In this document: positions 39,795 through 53,256 of the stretch, piece by piece | How positions within the stretch are numbered: the first letter of the stretch is position 1 | How the letters are laid out: the number at the start of each line of letters is the position of its first letter | Assembly: GCF_000963885.1 (NCBI RefSeq) | Contig: NZ_BALE01000038.1 | Span: forward strand, 87,228-151,227 | Direction: 5' to 3' | Length of the DNA: 64,000 nt | DNA from: Tanticharoenia sakaeratensis NBRC 103193 | Lineage (GTDB): Bacteria; Pseudomonadota; Alphaproteobacteria; Acetobacterales; Acetobacteraceae | The notes under the pieces: generated by a model | What the model was told of the DNA's origin: nothing | Database searches by the model: none | What the model saw: only the letters and a program-made list of their open reading frames with translations | Made by a program: the position numbers and the translations under genes

Positions 39795-41228
39795 ATGCGC
39801 GCCCTGCCTCTCTCGATTGGCACCATTCATTTCGTCGGCATCGGCGGCATCGGCATGTCCGGGATCGCCGAAGTCCTGCACATGCTCGGCTACAAGGTTC
39901 AGGGATCGGACATCGCCGAGAGCGCTAACGTGCTGCGCCTGCGGCGGTCCGGCATTCCGGTGGCAATCGGGCACGATGCCGCCAATCTCGGCGGCGCCCA
40001 GGTCGTCGTGACGTCCACGGCCGTGAAGCGCGACAATCCCGAGGTCATCGCCGCACGGGCGAAGCTGATCCCGGTCGTCCGGCGCGCGGAGATGCTGGCC
40101 GAACTGATGCGACTGCGCTGGTCGATCGCGATCGGCGGCACCCATGGCAAGACGACGACGACCAGCCTCGTCGCCTGCGTGCTCGAACAGGCGAAGCTCG
40201 ACCCGACCGTCATCAATGGCGGCATCATCGAAGCCTACGGCACCAACACCCGCATGGGTTCGGGCGACTGGATGGTCGTCGAGGCCGACGAAAGCGACGG
40301 GTCGTTCCTGCGGCTGCCGGCCGTCATCACCGTCGTGACCAACATGGACCCCGAGCATCTGGATCACTGGGGCACGGCAGAGGCGATGCAGGCCGGCTAC
40401 GACCAGTTCGTCTCCAATATTCCATTCTATGGCTTCGCTGTCCTGTGCATCGACCATCCGGGCGTGCAGCAGATGATTCCCCGTCTGTCCGACCATCGCA
40501 TCATCACCTACGGTTTCTCGCCGCAGGCTGACGTACGCGCTGAAAAAATCGTGACGGACAAACGCGGCGCCACGTTCGAAGTCGTGCTCACCGATCGTAC
40601 CCGCAACCGCACGCGGCGCGCGGGGCCGTTCCGCCTGCCGATGCTCGGCCACCACAACGTCCTGAATGCGCTGGCGGCCATCGCCGTCGCTTCGGAGATG
40701 GAAATCAGCGACGCGACCATCCGGTCGGCACTGGCCGACTTCCGGGGCGTGAAACGCCGTTTCACGCGCACGGGGGAATTCAACGGCGTCACCGTGATCG
40801 ACGATTACGGACATCACCCCGTGGAGATCGCGGCCGTCCTGCGCGCCGCGCGTCAGGCCGGCGCGCGTGACGTGCTGGCCGTCGTGCAGCCGCACCGTTA
40901 TTCCCGCTTGGACGCCTTGTTCGAGGAATTCTGCACCTGCATGAATGACGCGGGCACGGTGATCGTGGCCGATGTCTATGCCGCCGGGGAAGAACCCATG
41001 GCGGACCGGGATCGTGACGCGCTGGTCGAAGGCCTGCGGGCACGCGGCCATCGCTCGGTCGTGCCGTTGCCAGGACCGGAGCATCTTGCCGAGATGGTCA
41101 ACGCCATCGCGAAGCCGGGTGACTATGTCGTCTGCCTCGGTGCCGGGACCATCACCCAGTGGGCGCAGGCACTGCCGGGCCAGCTCGCGGCGCTCAACGG
41201 CAAGCCGGGCGCGGACGTCGCTGCGTGA
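39795..41228 (+). CDS. murC: UDP-MurNAc:L-Ala ligase MurC
   Basis: MurC adds the first amino acid, L-Ala, to UDP-MurNAc. The ATG at 39795 gives a 477-residue protein starting [20 protein letters not shown], the family's N-terminal dinucleotide-fold motif. [20 protein letters not shown] is the ATP site, with [10 protein letters not shown] and [10 protein letters not shown] further on. An AGGA ribosome site lies in the 14-base gap after murG. The stop overlaps the murB GTG (GTGA). Confidence 0.97.
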   Translation: MRALPLSIGTIHFVGIGGIGMSGIAEVLHMLGYKVQGSDIAESANVLRLRRSGIPVAIGHDAANLGGAQVVVTSTAVKRDNPEVIAARAKLIPVVRRAEMLAELMRLRWSIAIGGTHGKTTTTSLVACVLEQAKLDPTVINGGIIEAYGTNTRMGSGDWMVVEADESDGSFLRLPAVITVVTNMDPEHLDHWGTAEAMQAGYDQFVSNIPFYGFAVLCIDHPGVQQMIPRLSDHRIITYGFSPQADVRAEKIVTDKRGATFEVVLTDRTRNRTRRAGPFRLPMLGHHNVLNALAAIAVASEMEISDATIRSALADFRGVKRRFTRTGEFNGVTVIDDYGHHPVEIAAVLRAARQAGARDVLAVVQPHRYSRLDALFEEFCTCMNDAGTVIVADVYAAGEEPMADRDRDALVEGLRARGHRSVVPLPGPEHLAEMVNAIAKPGDYVVCLGAGTITQWAQALPGQLAALNGKPGADVAA

Positions 41229-42142
41229 GTGCCGCCCTGACCTCTCATCCCGGCAACCCCCTCCCCGAATTCCGTGGACGGTTGACCCAGGGCGCCGCAC
41301 TCGGACCACGCACATGGTTCCGGACGGGCGGTGCCGCCGACCTGCTGCTGATCCCGGAAGACGCTGCGGATCTGGCGCAGGCGATGCGCGCGCTTGAGCC
41401 GGGCATGGCCGTGACGGCGCTCGGGGCGTGCTCCAACGTCATCGTGCGCGATGCTGGCATCGCGGGCGCTGTCGTGCGTCTGGCGCGCGGATTTTCGGAC
41501 ATCGCGCGTGACGGCGACGGGATCGTGGCGGGCGCTGCGGCCCTTGACATGACCGTAGCCGAGCACGCAGCCGAAATGGGGCTCGCGGGTCTGGAGTTCA
41601 TGGCGGGCATTCCGGGAACGATCGGTGGTGCCGTGCGCATGAACGCCGGTGCCTACGGCTCCGATATCGCTGCCGTCCTCGACTGGGTGGAGATCGTGAC
41701 GCGGGACGGGACGCAGGCGCGGATCGCGGGTGCGGATCTCGATTTCGGCTACCGGCATTCGGGTCTCCCGCCCGATGCCGTCGTCACGCGCGCGCGCCTG
41801 CGGGCCACGCCGGCTGATCCTGCGGCCGTTAAGGCGCGGATCGCCGATGTCCGCGCAGCACGCGAAGCGGCGCAGCCGGTCCGGGCACGCACCGGCGGCT
41901 CCACCTTCCGCAATCCGGAAGGCCACGCGGCATGGAAGCTGATCGACGAGGCCGGCTGTCGCGGTCTTCTGCGTGACGGCGCGCAGGTCAGCGAAAAACA
42001 TTGCAATTTCCTGATCAATACCGGAACGGCAACCAGCACCGCGCTTGAGGAGCTGGGCGAAATCGTGCGTGCCCGGGTCCTCTCTGCGAGCGGGATCGAC
42101 CTGCACTGGGAAATCCGTCGGATCGGAAGGACGCACGCATGA
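41225..42142 (+). CDS. murB: UDP-N-acetylenolpyruvoylglucosamine reductase MurB
   Basis: MurB uses FAD and NADPH to finish UDP-MurNAc. The start is a GTG overlapping the murC stop as GTGA, giving 305 residues. Seen motifs are the FAD-binding [10 protein letters not shown] and [20 protein letters not shown], the [10 protein letters not shown] loop with the catalytic serine, and the C-terminal [10 protein letters not shown]. The lack of the long type I insertion suggests a type II enzyme. ATGA overlap with ddl. Confidence 0.96.
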   Translation: MSAALTSHPGNPLPEFRGRLTQGAALGPRTWFRTGGAADLLLIPEDAADLAQAMRALEPGMAVTALGACSNVIVRDAGIAGAVVRLARGFSDIARDGDGIVAGAAALDMTVAEHAAEMGLAGLEFMAGIPGTIGGAVRMNAGAYGSDIAAVLDWVEIVTRDGTQARIAGADLDFGYRHSGLPPDAVVTRARLRATPADPAAVKARIADVRAAREAAQPVRARTGGSTFRNPEGHAAWKLIDEAGCRGLLRDGAQVSEKHCNFLINTGTATSTALEELGEIVRARVLSASGIDLHWEIRRIGRTHA

Positions 42143-43104
42143 CGACGACATCCCCTCGCGTGGCGCTGCTGAGCGGCGGCATCTCGAACGAACGTGACGT
42201 CAGCCGCTGGAGCTGCGAGGGCATTGCCCGCGTCCTGCGCGAACAGGGTTATCCGCTCAGCATCATCGATGTCGGGCAGGATATCGCGAGCACGATCGCA
42301 TCGTTGCGCGCGGCGCGTCCGGACGTCGTGTTCAACGGCCTGCATGGCCGTTTCGGCGAGGACGGAGCCATACAGGGCGTCCTGGAATGGCTCGGCCTGC
42401 CGTATACCCACAGCGGCGTGCTGGCGTCGGCGCTGGCAATGGACAAGGTTGCGTCACGGCGGATTCTCGCGGCGGCAGGCTTGCCGATCGCACGCGGCGC
42501 CACGGTCGGCATCGCGGAACTGGCCGACGCCGATCCCATGGACGTGCCGTATGTGATCAAGCCGATCAACGAAGGTTCGTCCGTCGGGGTCGAGATCGTC
42601 CGCGAAGGCAGCAATCGTCGCGTACAGATCGCGTCCGAATGGCGTTTCGGCCCGGAAGCGCTCGTCGAGGAATTCGTGCCCGGCCGTGAACTGACGGTCG
42701 CCGTGCTCGGCGATCGCGCGCTCACAGTGACCGAGATCCTGCCGGCGGGCGACCATTTCTACGATTTCGAGGCGAAATATCAGGCGGGCGGATCGGCCCA
42801 CCGCGTGCCCGCCGATGTTCATCCCGATGCATTTGCGCAGGCCCTGTCCCTTGCCGTCGAGGCCCACCGGGCGCTGGGGTGCGCGGGCGCATCGCGGACC
42901 GACTTCCGTTATGACGATACGGCAGGCGATGGCCCCGGGCGCCTCGTCATCCTTGAGGTCAACACCCAACCGGGGATGACCGAAACGTCGCTCCTGCCGG
43001 AACAGGCCCAGTTCTGCGGCATCTCCTATGGCGAGCTCTGCGCCTGGATTGTTGACGATGCGCTGGCGCGGGCCGCACCCGGCAAGGGTCCCGGCACAGC
43101 ATGA
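42139..43104 (+). CDS. ddl: D-alanine--D-alanine ligase
   Basis: Ddl joins two D-alanines for MurF. The 321-residue ATP-grasp enzyme has VALLSGGISNERDVS at the N-terminus, NGLHGRFGEDG, the ATP-binding VIKPINEGSSVGVEIV, and a C-terminal EVNTQPGMTETSLLPEQA. Its position in the cluster corresponds to ddlB. ATGA overlaps at both ends, with murB and ftsQ. Confidence 0.97.
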   Translation: MTTTSPRVALLSGGISNERDVSRWSCEGIARVLREQGYPLSIIDVGQDIASTIASLRAARPDVVFNGLHGRFGEDGAIQGVLEWLGLPYTHSGVLASALAMDKVASRRILAAAGLPIARGATVGIAELADADPMDVPYVIKPINEGSSVGVEIVREGSNRRVQIASEWRFGPEALVEEFVPGRELTVAVLGDRALTVTEILPAGDHFYDFEAKYQAGGSAHRVPADVHPDAFAQALSLAVEAHRALGCAGASRTDFRYDDTAGDGPGRLVILEVNTQPGMTETSLLPEQAQFCGISYGELCAWIVDDALARAAPGKGPGTA

Positions 43105-44282
43105 CCTCACGTCGGGCCAGAAACGGAACGTCGGACGGGCGCGTCCAGGGCGGTGTGATCGGCGACCGTCCGTCACGCCTCCTCATCTTCCTGAAGCGCC
43201 AGCGGCGCCTCATGCGTCCCGTTCTGGCACTGCTGCTGCTTGCCATCCTCGTTGCAGGCGGCATCGTCCTGCTGCGCCGATCAGCCACCGAAACCGATTT
43301 CGCCCCGATCCGCGCGCGCCTGATCCAGCTCCTCCCGCTGCATATCGCAACGATCAGCGTGACCGGCCGACGCCTGACATCGGAGGATGCGCTGATGCAG
43401 GCGCTTGGCACGTCCGTCGGGCAGCCGATCTTCGGCTTTTCGGTCAAGGCAGCGCGCGACCGGATCGACCGGCTGCCGTTCGTGGATCACGTGGTGGTCG
43501 AACGGCACATGCCCGACACGGTGGTTGTCCAGCTCACCGAACGCAGTCCGTTCGCCGTCTGGCAGGATCATGGCCGCTTCACATTGATCAACCGTGACGG
43601 CGCGGCGGTGGCGGACCAGACCATGGTCGGGCCGGGTAACGAGAAGAACGCGCAGGCCTTCCTGCAACTCCCGCTGGTCGTGGGCGACGGTGCAAACGTG
43701 GCCGCCGGCGAACTGATCGATGCGCTCGGCCAGCAGCCGGTCGTGCGGGATTTCGTCGCGGCCGCGGTTCGCGTCGGCGACCGTCGATGGAACCTGTCAT
43801 TGAAAGACGGCACGACGGTCATGCTGCCCGAAGGTCATGATCCGGAGGCCCTGGCGCGTCTGGCCCGGTATCAGGGCGACATGCGTCTTCTCGAACGCCC
43901 GGTGATCTCGATCGACATGCGCCTGCCGGACCGCATGGTCATTCATCAGGTGCCGGCACCTGATGCACCCAGAACGCCGGACGGATCAGGCGACGCGCCT
44001 GCGGGCACCACCACGGCCACGTTCCCGGGTTACGGGAAGCCGGCATCGACAACGCCGAAGAGTGATGACCATGCTTCGGCAGCGCATACGTCCACGGACC
44101 GGACATCCCCACCGCACTCAACCCCAGCGCATCCGCATGTTGCAGCTCCGGCGCCGCATACACCGTCACCTCAGGCACTGACACCACGCGCGCCAGGCGT
44201 CATACATCAGACATCTCCAGGGGACGATCAGCCCCTGCCGCCGCCCGTGCCATTGGCACCCCCCGATGGAGGACAGAATTGA
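43101..44282 (+). CDS. ftsQ: Cell division protein FtsQ with long Pro/His-rich C-terminal tail
   Basis: FtsQ recruits FtsL/FtsB to the divisome. The 393-residue protein has a basic cytoplasmic part, a membrane helix (about residues 40-58), a POTRA domain (about 80-150, with VTGRRLTSEDALMQALG) and the beta domain up to about 283 (LPDRMVIH). The last 110 residues are rich in Pro, Thr, Ala and His with no recognisable fold, and should extend into the periplasm. The TGA overlaps the ftsA TTG start as TTGA. Confidence 0.93.
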   Translation: MTSRRARNGTSDGRVQGGVIGDRPSRLLIFLKRQRRLMRPVLALLLLAILVAGGIVLLRRSATETDFAPIRARLIQLLPLHIATISVTGRRLTSEDALMQALGTSVGQPIFGFSVKAARDRIDRLPFVDHVVVERHMPDTVVVQLTERSPFAVWQDHGRFTLINRDGAAVADQTMVGPGNEKNAQAFLQLPLVVGDGANVAAGELIDALGQQPVVRDFVAAAVRVGDRRWNLSLKDGTTVMLPEGHDPEALARLARYQGDMRLLERPVISIDMRLPDRMVIHQVPAPDAPRTPDGSGDAPAGTTTATFPGYGKPASTTPKSDDHASAAHTSTDRTSPPHSTPAHPHVAAPAPHTPSPQALTPRAPGVIHQTSPGDDQPLPPPVPLAPPDGGQN

Positions 44283-45673
44283 GCGAAACGTCCGGACCCG
44301 ATCTTGGAGCCCGCTTGCGTCGTCGGCGCGGCGATCGGGCCACGGGCCGCGCGCTGGTGCCCGTCGGCCAACGTGAGGACGCCCAAGGATCGGGCATTCT
44401 CCCGTTGCCGCCGCCGGACGAACCGGCGACACCGCGTCCCTGGCGGTCCGGCGTCTTCGGCGCACTCGACATCGGCTCGACGAAGATGACCTGCCTGATC
44501 GGGCGCGGAGAGCCGGACGGGTCCCTGCGCGTGCTCGGCTATGGCTGGCGGCGGTCGCGCGGTGTACGCGGCGGCGCCATCGTCGACCTGCGGGAGGCGG
44601 AGGCGGCCATCCGGGCCACGGTCGGCCAGGCCGAGGAAGCAGCCGAACGCAGCCTGGACTCCGTCGTGGTCAACCTTTCCTGCGGTCAGCCGGAAAGCCG
44701 GATATTCTCGGCCCGGATGCCGATCGGCGGGCGAGAGGTGACGGAGAGCGACGTCTCCCGCGCCGTCGGGGAAGCGCAGGCGCGCGCCTACATCGAGGGC
44801 CGCTCGATCGTCCACACGATGCCGCTCGGCTTTTCGGTGGACGAAACCCCGGGCGTCCTCGACCCGCGCGGTCATCTCTGCGAGCAGCTAACGGCGCGGC
44901 TTCACGTCGTCGATACGAGTTCCAATGCGCTCCGCACGCTCGAGCAGGTTCTGGCGCGCGCTGAACTCAAGCTGTCAGGTCTGGTCGCAGCCCCCTTTGC
45001 CTCCGGCCTTGCCGTGCTCGACGATGACGAGCGCGAACTGGGTGCGACCATCGTCGAGCTGGGCGGCGGCACGACATCGCTTGCCGTTTTCAGCGAAAGC
45101 CGCCTCCTGCACACGGCATTCCTGCCCGTCGGCGGCGTTCACGTCACACGCGATCTTGGCGGAATGCTCTCGACCTCGGTGGACGAGGCAGAGCGGCTGA
45201 AGACGAAATACGGCGCTGCGGAACTCGCGTCGCAGGACGACCGCGACATGATCACGGCCCAGCTCATGGGCGACGAGACCTCATCGCTGGCACGAATTTC
45301 ACGGGCAAAACTGATTTCGGTCATCCGACCGCGGGTCGAGGAAACGCTTGAGCTTGTCCGCGACAGGCTGGACGGCGCGGGGCTCGGTCGCGCCGCGAAC
45401 GGCCGCGTGGTCCTGACCGGTGGCGCGTCGCTGCTGGACGGAATCGGCCCCATGGCCGCCCGCATTCTTAATCGGCCCGTCCGTCTTGGGCAGCCGCAGC
45501 GGATACAGGGTCTGCCGGAGATCGCGGCCGCGTCGACCGGGTTCGCCACCGTGTCGGGCCTGCTTGCATGGGCCGCGGGCGCGGATCGCGCCTATCACGA
45601 TGCCGATATGCCGGAACGCCGTAACACGGGAGTTTTGCGGCGAATCGTCGGTTTCATGAGGGACCGCGTGTAG
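44279..45673 (+). CDS. ftsA: Cell division protein FtsA
   Basis: FtsA is an actin-like ATPase that anchors FtsZ to the membrane. The TTG start at 44279 is supported by GGAGGA ending 7 bases upstream and by the TTGA overlap with ftsQ. The 464-residue protein has the ATPase phosphate motif FGALDIGSTKMTCLIGRGEP after a charged N-terminal extension of about 60 residues, VVNLSCGQPESRIFS, EQLTARLHVVD, ELGGGTTSLAVFSES and a C-terminal VVLTGGASLLDG. The final GVLRRIVGFMRDRV could form the amphipathic membrane-binding helix. Confidence 0.96.
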   Translation: MSETSGPDLGARLRRRRGDRATGRALVPVGQREDAQGSGILPLPPPDEPATPRPWRSGVFGALDIGSTKMTCLIGRGEPDGSLRVLGYGWRRSRGVRGGAIVDLREAEAAIRATVGQAEEAAERSLDSVVVNLSCGQPESRIFSARMPIGGREVTESDVSRAVGEAQARAYIEGRSIVHTMPLGFSVDETPGVLDPRGHLCEQLTARLHVVDTSSNALRTLEQVLARAELKLSGLVAAPFASGLAVLDDDERELGATIVELGGGTTSLAVFSESRLLHTAFLPVGGVHVTRDLGGMLSTSVDEAERLKTKYGAAELASQDDRDMITAQLMGDETSSLARISRAKLISVIRPRVEETLELVRDRLDGAGLGRAANGRVVLTGGASLLDGIGPMAARILNRPVRLGQPQRIQGLPEIAAASTGFATVSGLLAWAAGADRAYHDADMPERRNTGVLRRIVGFMRDRV

Positions 45674-45752
45674 TTATGCTCTCGACAGTCTCAAAATTGC
45701 CTCACCTTTTATCTAACCGATTCGCGTTGCCCCCGAAGGCTGGAACCTGACC

Positions 45753-47234
45753 ATGACCCTGAACCTTACCGTTCCGCAGCAGTCCCACTCCGATTTCATG
45801 CCGCGCATTACGGTCATTGGCGTGGGCGGGGCTGGTACGAACGCCGTCGACAACATGATCCAGCTCGAGCTTCAGGGCGTGGAGTTCGTCGTTGCCAACA
45901 CGGATGCTCAGCAGCTTTCCCATGCGAAGGCCGATCGCCGCGTCCAGCTTGGTCCGCACCTGACACTGGGGCTCGGCGCGGGTGCGAAGCCCGAAATCGG
46001 TCGGGCGGCAGCGGAAGAGGCCGCCGACGAACTCGCGCGTCACATCGAGGGCGCGCACATGGTCTTCATCACGGCCGGCATGGGCGGCGGCACCGGCACG
46101 GGCGCGGCGCCGGTGATCGCACGGATGGCGCGCGAGCGCGGCATCCTGACGGTCGGCGTGGTCACGAAGCCGTTCAACTTCGAGGGCGCGCGTCGCGCCA
46201 AGGCGGCGGAGGCCGGCATCACCGAGCTCCAGGCGCACGTCGATACCCTGATCGTCATTCCGAACCAGAACCTCTTCCGCCTGGCGAACGAGCGCACGGG
46301 CTGGAAAGAAGCGTTCAAGATGGCCGACAACGTCCTGTACATGGGCGTGCGTGGCGTGACCGACCTCATGGTGGCGCCAGGCCTGATCAACCTCGACTTT
46401 GCCGACGTCCGTGCCGTCATGGCCGAGATGGGCAAGGCGATGATGGGCACGGGCGAGGCCGAGGGCGACAATCGCGCCGTCGAAGCGGCGGAACTTGCGA
46501 TTTCCAACCCGCTGCTCGAAGACACGTCCATGGCGGGCGCGCGCGGCCTGCTGGTGAACATCACCGGCGGCGAGGACATGACGCTTTACGAAGTCGATCA
46601 GGCCGCCGAGCGCGTTCGGGCCGAAGTCGCGGACGACGCGAACATCATCTTCGGTTCGGCGATCGATGACACGCTCAACGGGCGTGTCCGCGTATCGGTC
46701 GTCGCAACGGGCATCGACACGGTGCGCCCCGTCGTCGAGCCGCCGCCGGTTCAGGAGGCCGCGCCTGCTGCGGCCGCACATCCGTCGAATCAGCAGGCTT
46801 CGCAGCAGGATCCGGCAAATGCCGCGTCGGCCGGTGGTCAGCCTTTCCAGCCTGCCTCGACCTACGCGCCGGTACCCCGTACGGCAGCGACGGCAGCCGG
46901 TGCTCCGCAGGAAAATGCGGCGCCGGCCCCCTCGCCTCATTCTGTTCCGCAGCAGGGCTTCGGCCGGCCGACCCAGCGGGCGGGTCTTTTCACAGCACCG
47001 GCCAGCGCGCCCGAGCCTGCGCCGCGCAGCATCTTCGGCATCGTGACCGGTGCCCTGCGTGGCGGCCGTCCGCCGGCCGAGCCGTCACGTCAGGAACCGC
47101 AGCAGGACGTTCCCCGCAACAATGCACCCCGGCATGATCACGATGCGCCGCGTGACCAGCGTCCGACAGTGCAGCAGGAGGACGGGAAGGAAGCGGACCT
47201 CGATATTCCCGCTTTCCTGCGTCGCCAGCAGTAA
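45753..47234 (+). CDS. ftsZ: Cell division protein FtsZ
   Basis: FtsZ is the tubulin-like GTPase that forms the division ring. The 493-residue protein has the GTPase core (about residues 10-315) with [31 protein letters not shown] and [16 protein letters not shown] long Pro/Gln/Ala-rich linker follows, and the conserved C-terminal peptide [10 protein letters not shown] contacts FtsA. The gap of 79 bases after ftsA is the first without translational coupling since murC. Confidence 0.98.
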   Translation: MTLNLTVPQQSHSDFMPRITVIGVGGAGTNAVDNMIQLELQGVEFVVANTDAQQLSHAKADRRVQLGPHLTLGLGAGAKPEIGRAAAEEAADELARHIEGAHMVFITAGMGGGTGTGAAPVIARMARERGILTVGVVTKPFNFEGARRAKAAEAGITELQAHVDTLIVIPNQNLFRLANERTGWKEAFKMADNVLYMGVRGVTDLMVAPGLINLDFADVRAVMAEMGKAMMGTGEAEGDNRAVEAAELAISNPLLEDTSMAGARGLLVNITGGEDMTLYEVDQAAERVRAEVADDANIIFGSAIDDTLNGRVRVSVVATGIDTVRPVVEPPPVQEAAPAAAAHPSNQQASQQDPANAASAGGQPFQPASTYAPVPRTAATAAGAPQENAAPAPSPHSVPQQGFGRPTQRAGLFTAPASAPEPAPRSIFGIVTGALRGGRPPAEPSRQEPQQDVPRNNAPRHDHDAPRDQRPTVQQEDGKEADLDIPAFLRRQQ

Positions 47235-47255
47235 ATATTGACACGAGTCGTACGG

Positions 47256-47286
47256 GCGCCTTGAAATTGACGCAATTACAAGGCGC
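47256..47286. promoter_or_regulatory. Near-perfect stem-loop in ftsZ-lpxC gap (1)
   Basis: GCGCCTTG at 47256-47263 pairs with CAAGGCGC at 47279-47286. Inside, after one A-A mismatch, AATTG pairs with CAATT around an ACG loop. The whole element is 31 bases with 13 paired. No T-run follows, so it is not a classic terminator; it may be a protein site, an RNA stability element or a terminator without a U-tract. Confidence 0.7.
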
Positions 47287-47322
47287 TAGACCGTAATAGT
47301 CGGCAATAATCATTGACTGGCA

Positions 47323-47361
47323 TGAAGCGATCAGGCCTGCCAAAAGGCCATGATCGCTTCA
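47323..47361. promoter_or_regulatory. Stem-loop in lpxC leader (2)
   Basis: TGAAGCGATCA at 47323-47333 pairs perfectly with TGATCGCTTCA at 47351-47361. Inside, GGCCT pairs with AGGCC around GCCAAA, with one extra A at 47350. It has 16 base pairs in 39 bases. It sits about 50 bases before the lpxC ATG and would be in the lpxC leader if transcription starts upstream. Confidence 0.7.
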
Positions 47362-47409
47362 CAACATGCATCTTCGAGTGAGGCGCTGTATCGGAAGAGG
47401 ACAAGACTG

Positions 47410-48435
47410 ATGGACAGCCTGACCGACATCGAGCGCGATGCGATCCTGCTGGACGATTCAGATAATGTCCTGACCGAAAATCTGCCCCCCCGGCTGGCAG
47501 CGAGCATGCCACAGGGCATGGATATCAGGCTCGGCTCCGGGCCGCGTCAGCAGACGACCGTCGCCGCCCCGATCTCATGTGTCGGTCGTGGCCTGCACAC
47601 CGGTGTGCCGATTCATCTGACGATCCGCCCTGCGTCAGCCGATCACGGTATTGCGTTTATCCGCACCGATCTGCCCGAAGCGTCCCTGATTCCCGCGCGT
47701 TACGATCATGTCGTTGACACGCGCCTGAGCACGGTGGTCGGTGTGGACTCGCGGCAGCGGGTTGCCACCATCGAGCATCTGATGGCCGCCTTGAACGCGA
47801 ATGGCATCGATAATGCGCTGATCGAGGTCAGTGGCCCGGAACTGCCGGCGCTCGATGGCTCTTCGGCCGAGTATGATTTTCTTCTCCAGTGCGCAGGTCG
47901 GGTCAGCCTGGCGATTGCGAAGGCCCCGGTCGAGGTGCTTCGGCGTGTCCGCGTAGAGGGTGCAGATGGAGCTTTCGCCGAGCTGCGTCCTGCCCGTCGC
48001 GGGCTGTCACTGTCGATGACGATCGATTTCCCCTCGGCTGCAATCGGTCGTCAGAGCTTTGCGCTCGCCCTGAACGAGATCCGCTTCCGCGATCAACTGG
48101 CCGCCTGCCGGACGTTCGTGGAGCGCGCCGATATCGAGGCATTGCAGCGCGTTGGCCTGGCGCGTGGCGGTTCGTTGAACAATGCGATCGTCGTGGACGG
48201 AGAAGCGGTCCTCAATCCCGGCGGCCTGCGTCATCACGACGAATTCGTTCGCCACAAGCTGCTCGACGCAATTGGGGATCTGGGCCTTGCAGGCGCGCCG
48301 CTTCAGGCAGAGTTCGTGGGCTACAAGTCGGGACATGGCCTCAACAATCAGCTGCTGCGTGCCCTGTTCGCCGATCGCGCGAACTGGCGCGTTGCCGGCA
48401 CGACGGCCACATCACGCGTTCGCGTCGCGGCCTGA
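47410..48435 (+). CDS. lpxC: UDP-3-O-acyl-N-acetylglucosamine deacetylase LpxC
   Basis: LpxC catalyses the committed step of lipid A synthesis and needs zinc. The ATG at 47410 has GGAAGAGG 9 bases upstream, giving 341 residues. The zinc site is in the HLMAALNANGIDNALIEVSG region and the C-terminal HHDEFVRHKLLDAIGDL and SGHGLNNQL. ISCVGRGLHTGVPIHLTIRP is the family start. About 45 residues precede it, longer than in Escherichia coli. An ATG at 47350 is less likely because it falls in the stem-loop and lacks a ribosome site. Confidence 0.95.
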   Translation: MDSLTDIERDAILLDDSDNVLTENLPPRLAASMPQGMDIRLGSGPRQQTTVAAPISCVGRGLHTGVPIHLTIRPASADHGIAFIRTDLPEASLIPARYDHVVDTRLSTVVGVDSRQRVATIEHLMAALNANGIDNALIEVSGPELPALDGSSAEYDFLLQCAGRVSLAIAKAPVEVLRRVRVEGADGAFAELRPARRGLSLSMTIDFPSAAIGRQSFALALNEIRFRDQLAACRTFVERADIEALQRVGLARGGSLNNAIVVDGEAVLNPGGLRHHDEFVRHKLLDAIGDLGLAGAPLQAEFVGYKSGHGLNNQLLRALFADRANWRVAGTTATSRVRVAA

Positions 48436-48451
48436 ACAAACGGTGTCGTGC

Positions 48452-48489
48452 TTCACCCTGATTACGGACGTGATATAAGACGCCCGTAA
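48452..48489 (+). promoter_or_regulatory. Possible bamD promoter within an inverted repeat
   Basis: TTCACC at 48452-48457 with a 16-base spacer to TATAAG at 48474-48479 fits a sigma-70 promoter. The -10 lies in the loop of a 10-position inverted repeat with one mismatch: TTACGGACGT (48462-48471) against ACGCCCGTAA (48480-48489). The repeat could be an operator. The bamD ATG is 15 bases further, giving a very short leader. Confidence 0.4.
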
Positions 48490-48503
48490 CTGGAAGAGCA
48501 GGC

Positions 48504-49403
48504 ATGTCCGACACCATCGTTCCCCCTATGCAATCCATCGGCGAGACGCCCAGCCAGGGCCGTGCGATCCGTCTGCGGGGAGCCGTGGTTCTATGCGCCC
48601 TCACGATCCTGCCGGGCTGTTCCCTGTTCTCGGGCAAGTCCCAGACCGCCCAGATTCCGCGGGCGGCATCTCCCGAACAGCTTTACAACTACGGTATCGA
48701 TGCCCTGCATACGCAGCGATACCAGCTGGCCAGCAGCGAATTCGAGCTGCTGCAGCAGAATTACCCATACTCGACCTATACCGGTAATGCCGAGCTGATG
48801 GAGGGATATGCGTATTACCTCCAAAGTGAATATGCGTCCTCGGTTCAGCAGCTCGAGCGGTACCTGCAGCTTCATCCGACCAGCCCGGATGCGGCCTACG
48901 CGTTCTACCTGCGGGCTCTGTGCTACTACGAGCAGATCGCCGACGTGCAGCGTGATCAGCAGGGCACGATCGAGGCGATGGATGCGCTGGAGGAGGTCGT
49001 CACCCGCTTCCCCCAGACGGCTTACGCACGCGACGCACAGCTGAAGATCGACCTCTGTCGAGATCATCTCGCCGGCAAGGAAATGCTGGTCGGGCGCTGG
49101 TACCAGCAGCAGCACAATTACGAAGCGGCACTGAACCGCTACCAGCGCGTGGTCGAGGATTTCCAGACGACCAACCACGTGGCGGAAGCCCTGGAGCGCC
49201 TGGTCGAGGTGTATCTCGAGCTTGGCCTGACGGATGAGGCCCGCAAGACGGCGTCAGTCCTCGGCTACAACTACCCCGACAGCAAATGGTACCGGTTCAG
49301 CTACAACAATCTGGCCGAACATCACCTGCTGGCAGAGAGTGCGCCGAAACCTCGGAGCAAGCAGCCGGGCATGTTCATGCGGATGTGGAACACGGTCTTC
49401 TGA
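48504..49403 (+). CDS. bamD: Outer-membrane assembly lipoprotein BamD
   Basis: BamD is the essential lipoprotein of the BAM complex that inserts outer-membrane barrels. The 299-residue protein has a signal peptide and lipobox ILPGC with Cys39. It then shows TPR-like helices with QLYNYGIDALHTQRYQLASS and LMEGYAYYLQSEYASSVQQL and later GRWYQQQHNYEAALNRYQRV, all typical. Its position after lpxC and before recN is common in alphaproteobacteria. Confidence 0.95.
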   Translation: MSDTIVPPMQSIGETPSQGRAIRLRGAVVLCALTILPGCSLFSGKSQTAQIPRAASPEQLYNYGIDALHTQRYQLASSEFELLQQNYPYSTYTGNAELMEGYAYYLQSEYASSVQQLERYLQLHPTSPDAAYAFYLRALCYYEQIADVQRDQQGTIEAMDALEEVVTRFPQTAYARDAQLKIDLCRDHLAGKEMLVGRWYQQQHNYEAALNRYQRVVEDFQTTNHVAEALERLVEVYLELGLTDEARKTASVLGYNYPDSKWYRFSYNNLAEHHLLAESAPKPRSKQPGMFMRMWNTVF

Positions 49404-49467
49404 TGGCGCGTTGGCATGGCGCGCTCCTGCTGCCCTGCCCTCGTGACCCCGTATATCAGGCCAGATC

Positions 49468-53246
<3,779 letters not shown>

Positions 53247-53256
53247 GGAGCTGCTG

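Noticed and set aside
39540..41315. 591-codon minus-strand open frame
   Set aside because: Antisense shadow of murC with His/Arg/Asp-rich noise composition.
47350..47409. Upstream ATG for lpxC at 47350
   Set aside because: It falls inside a stem-loop and lacks a ribosome site, whereas ATG 47410 has GGAAGAGG 9 bases before it.
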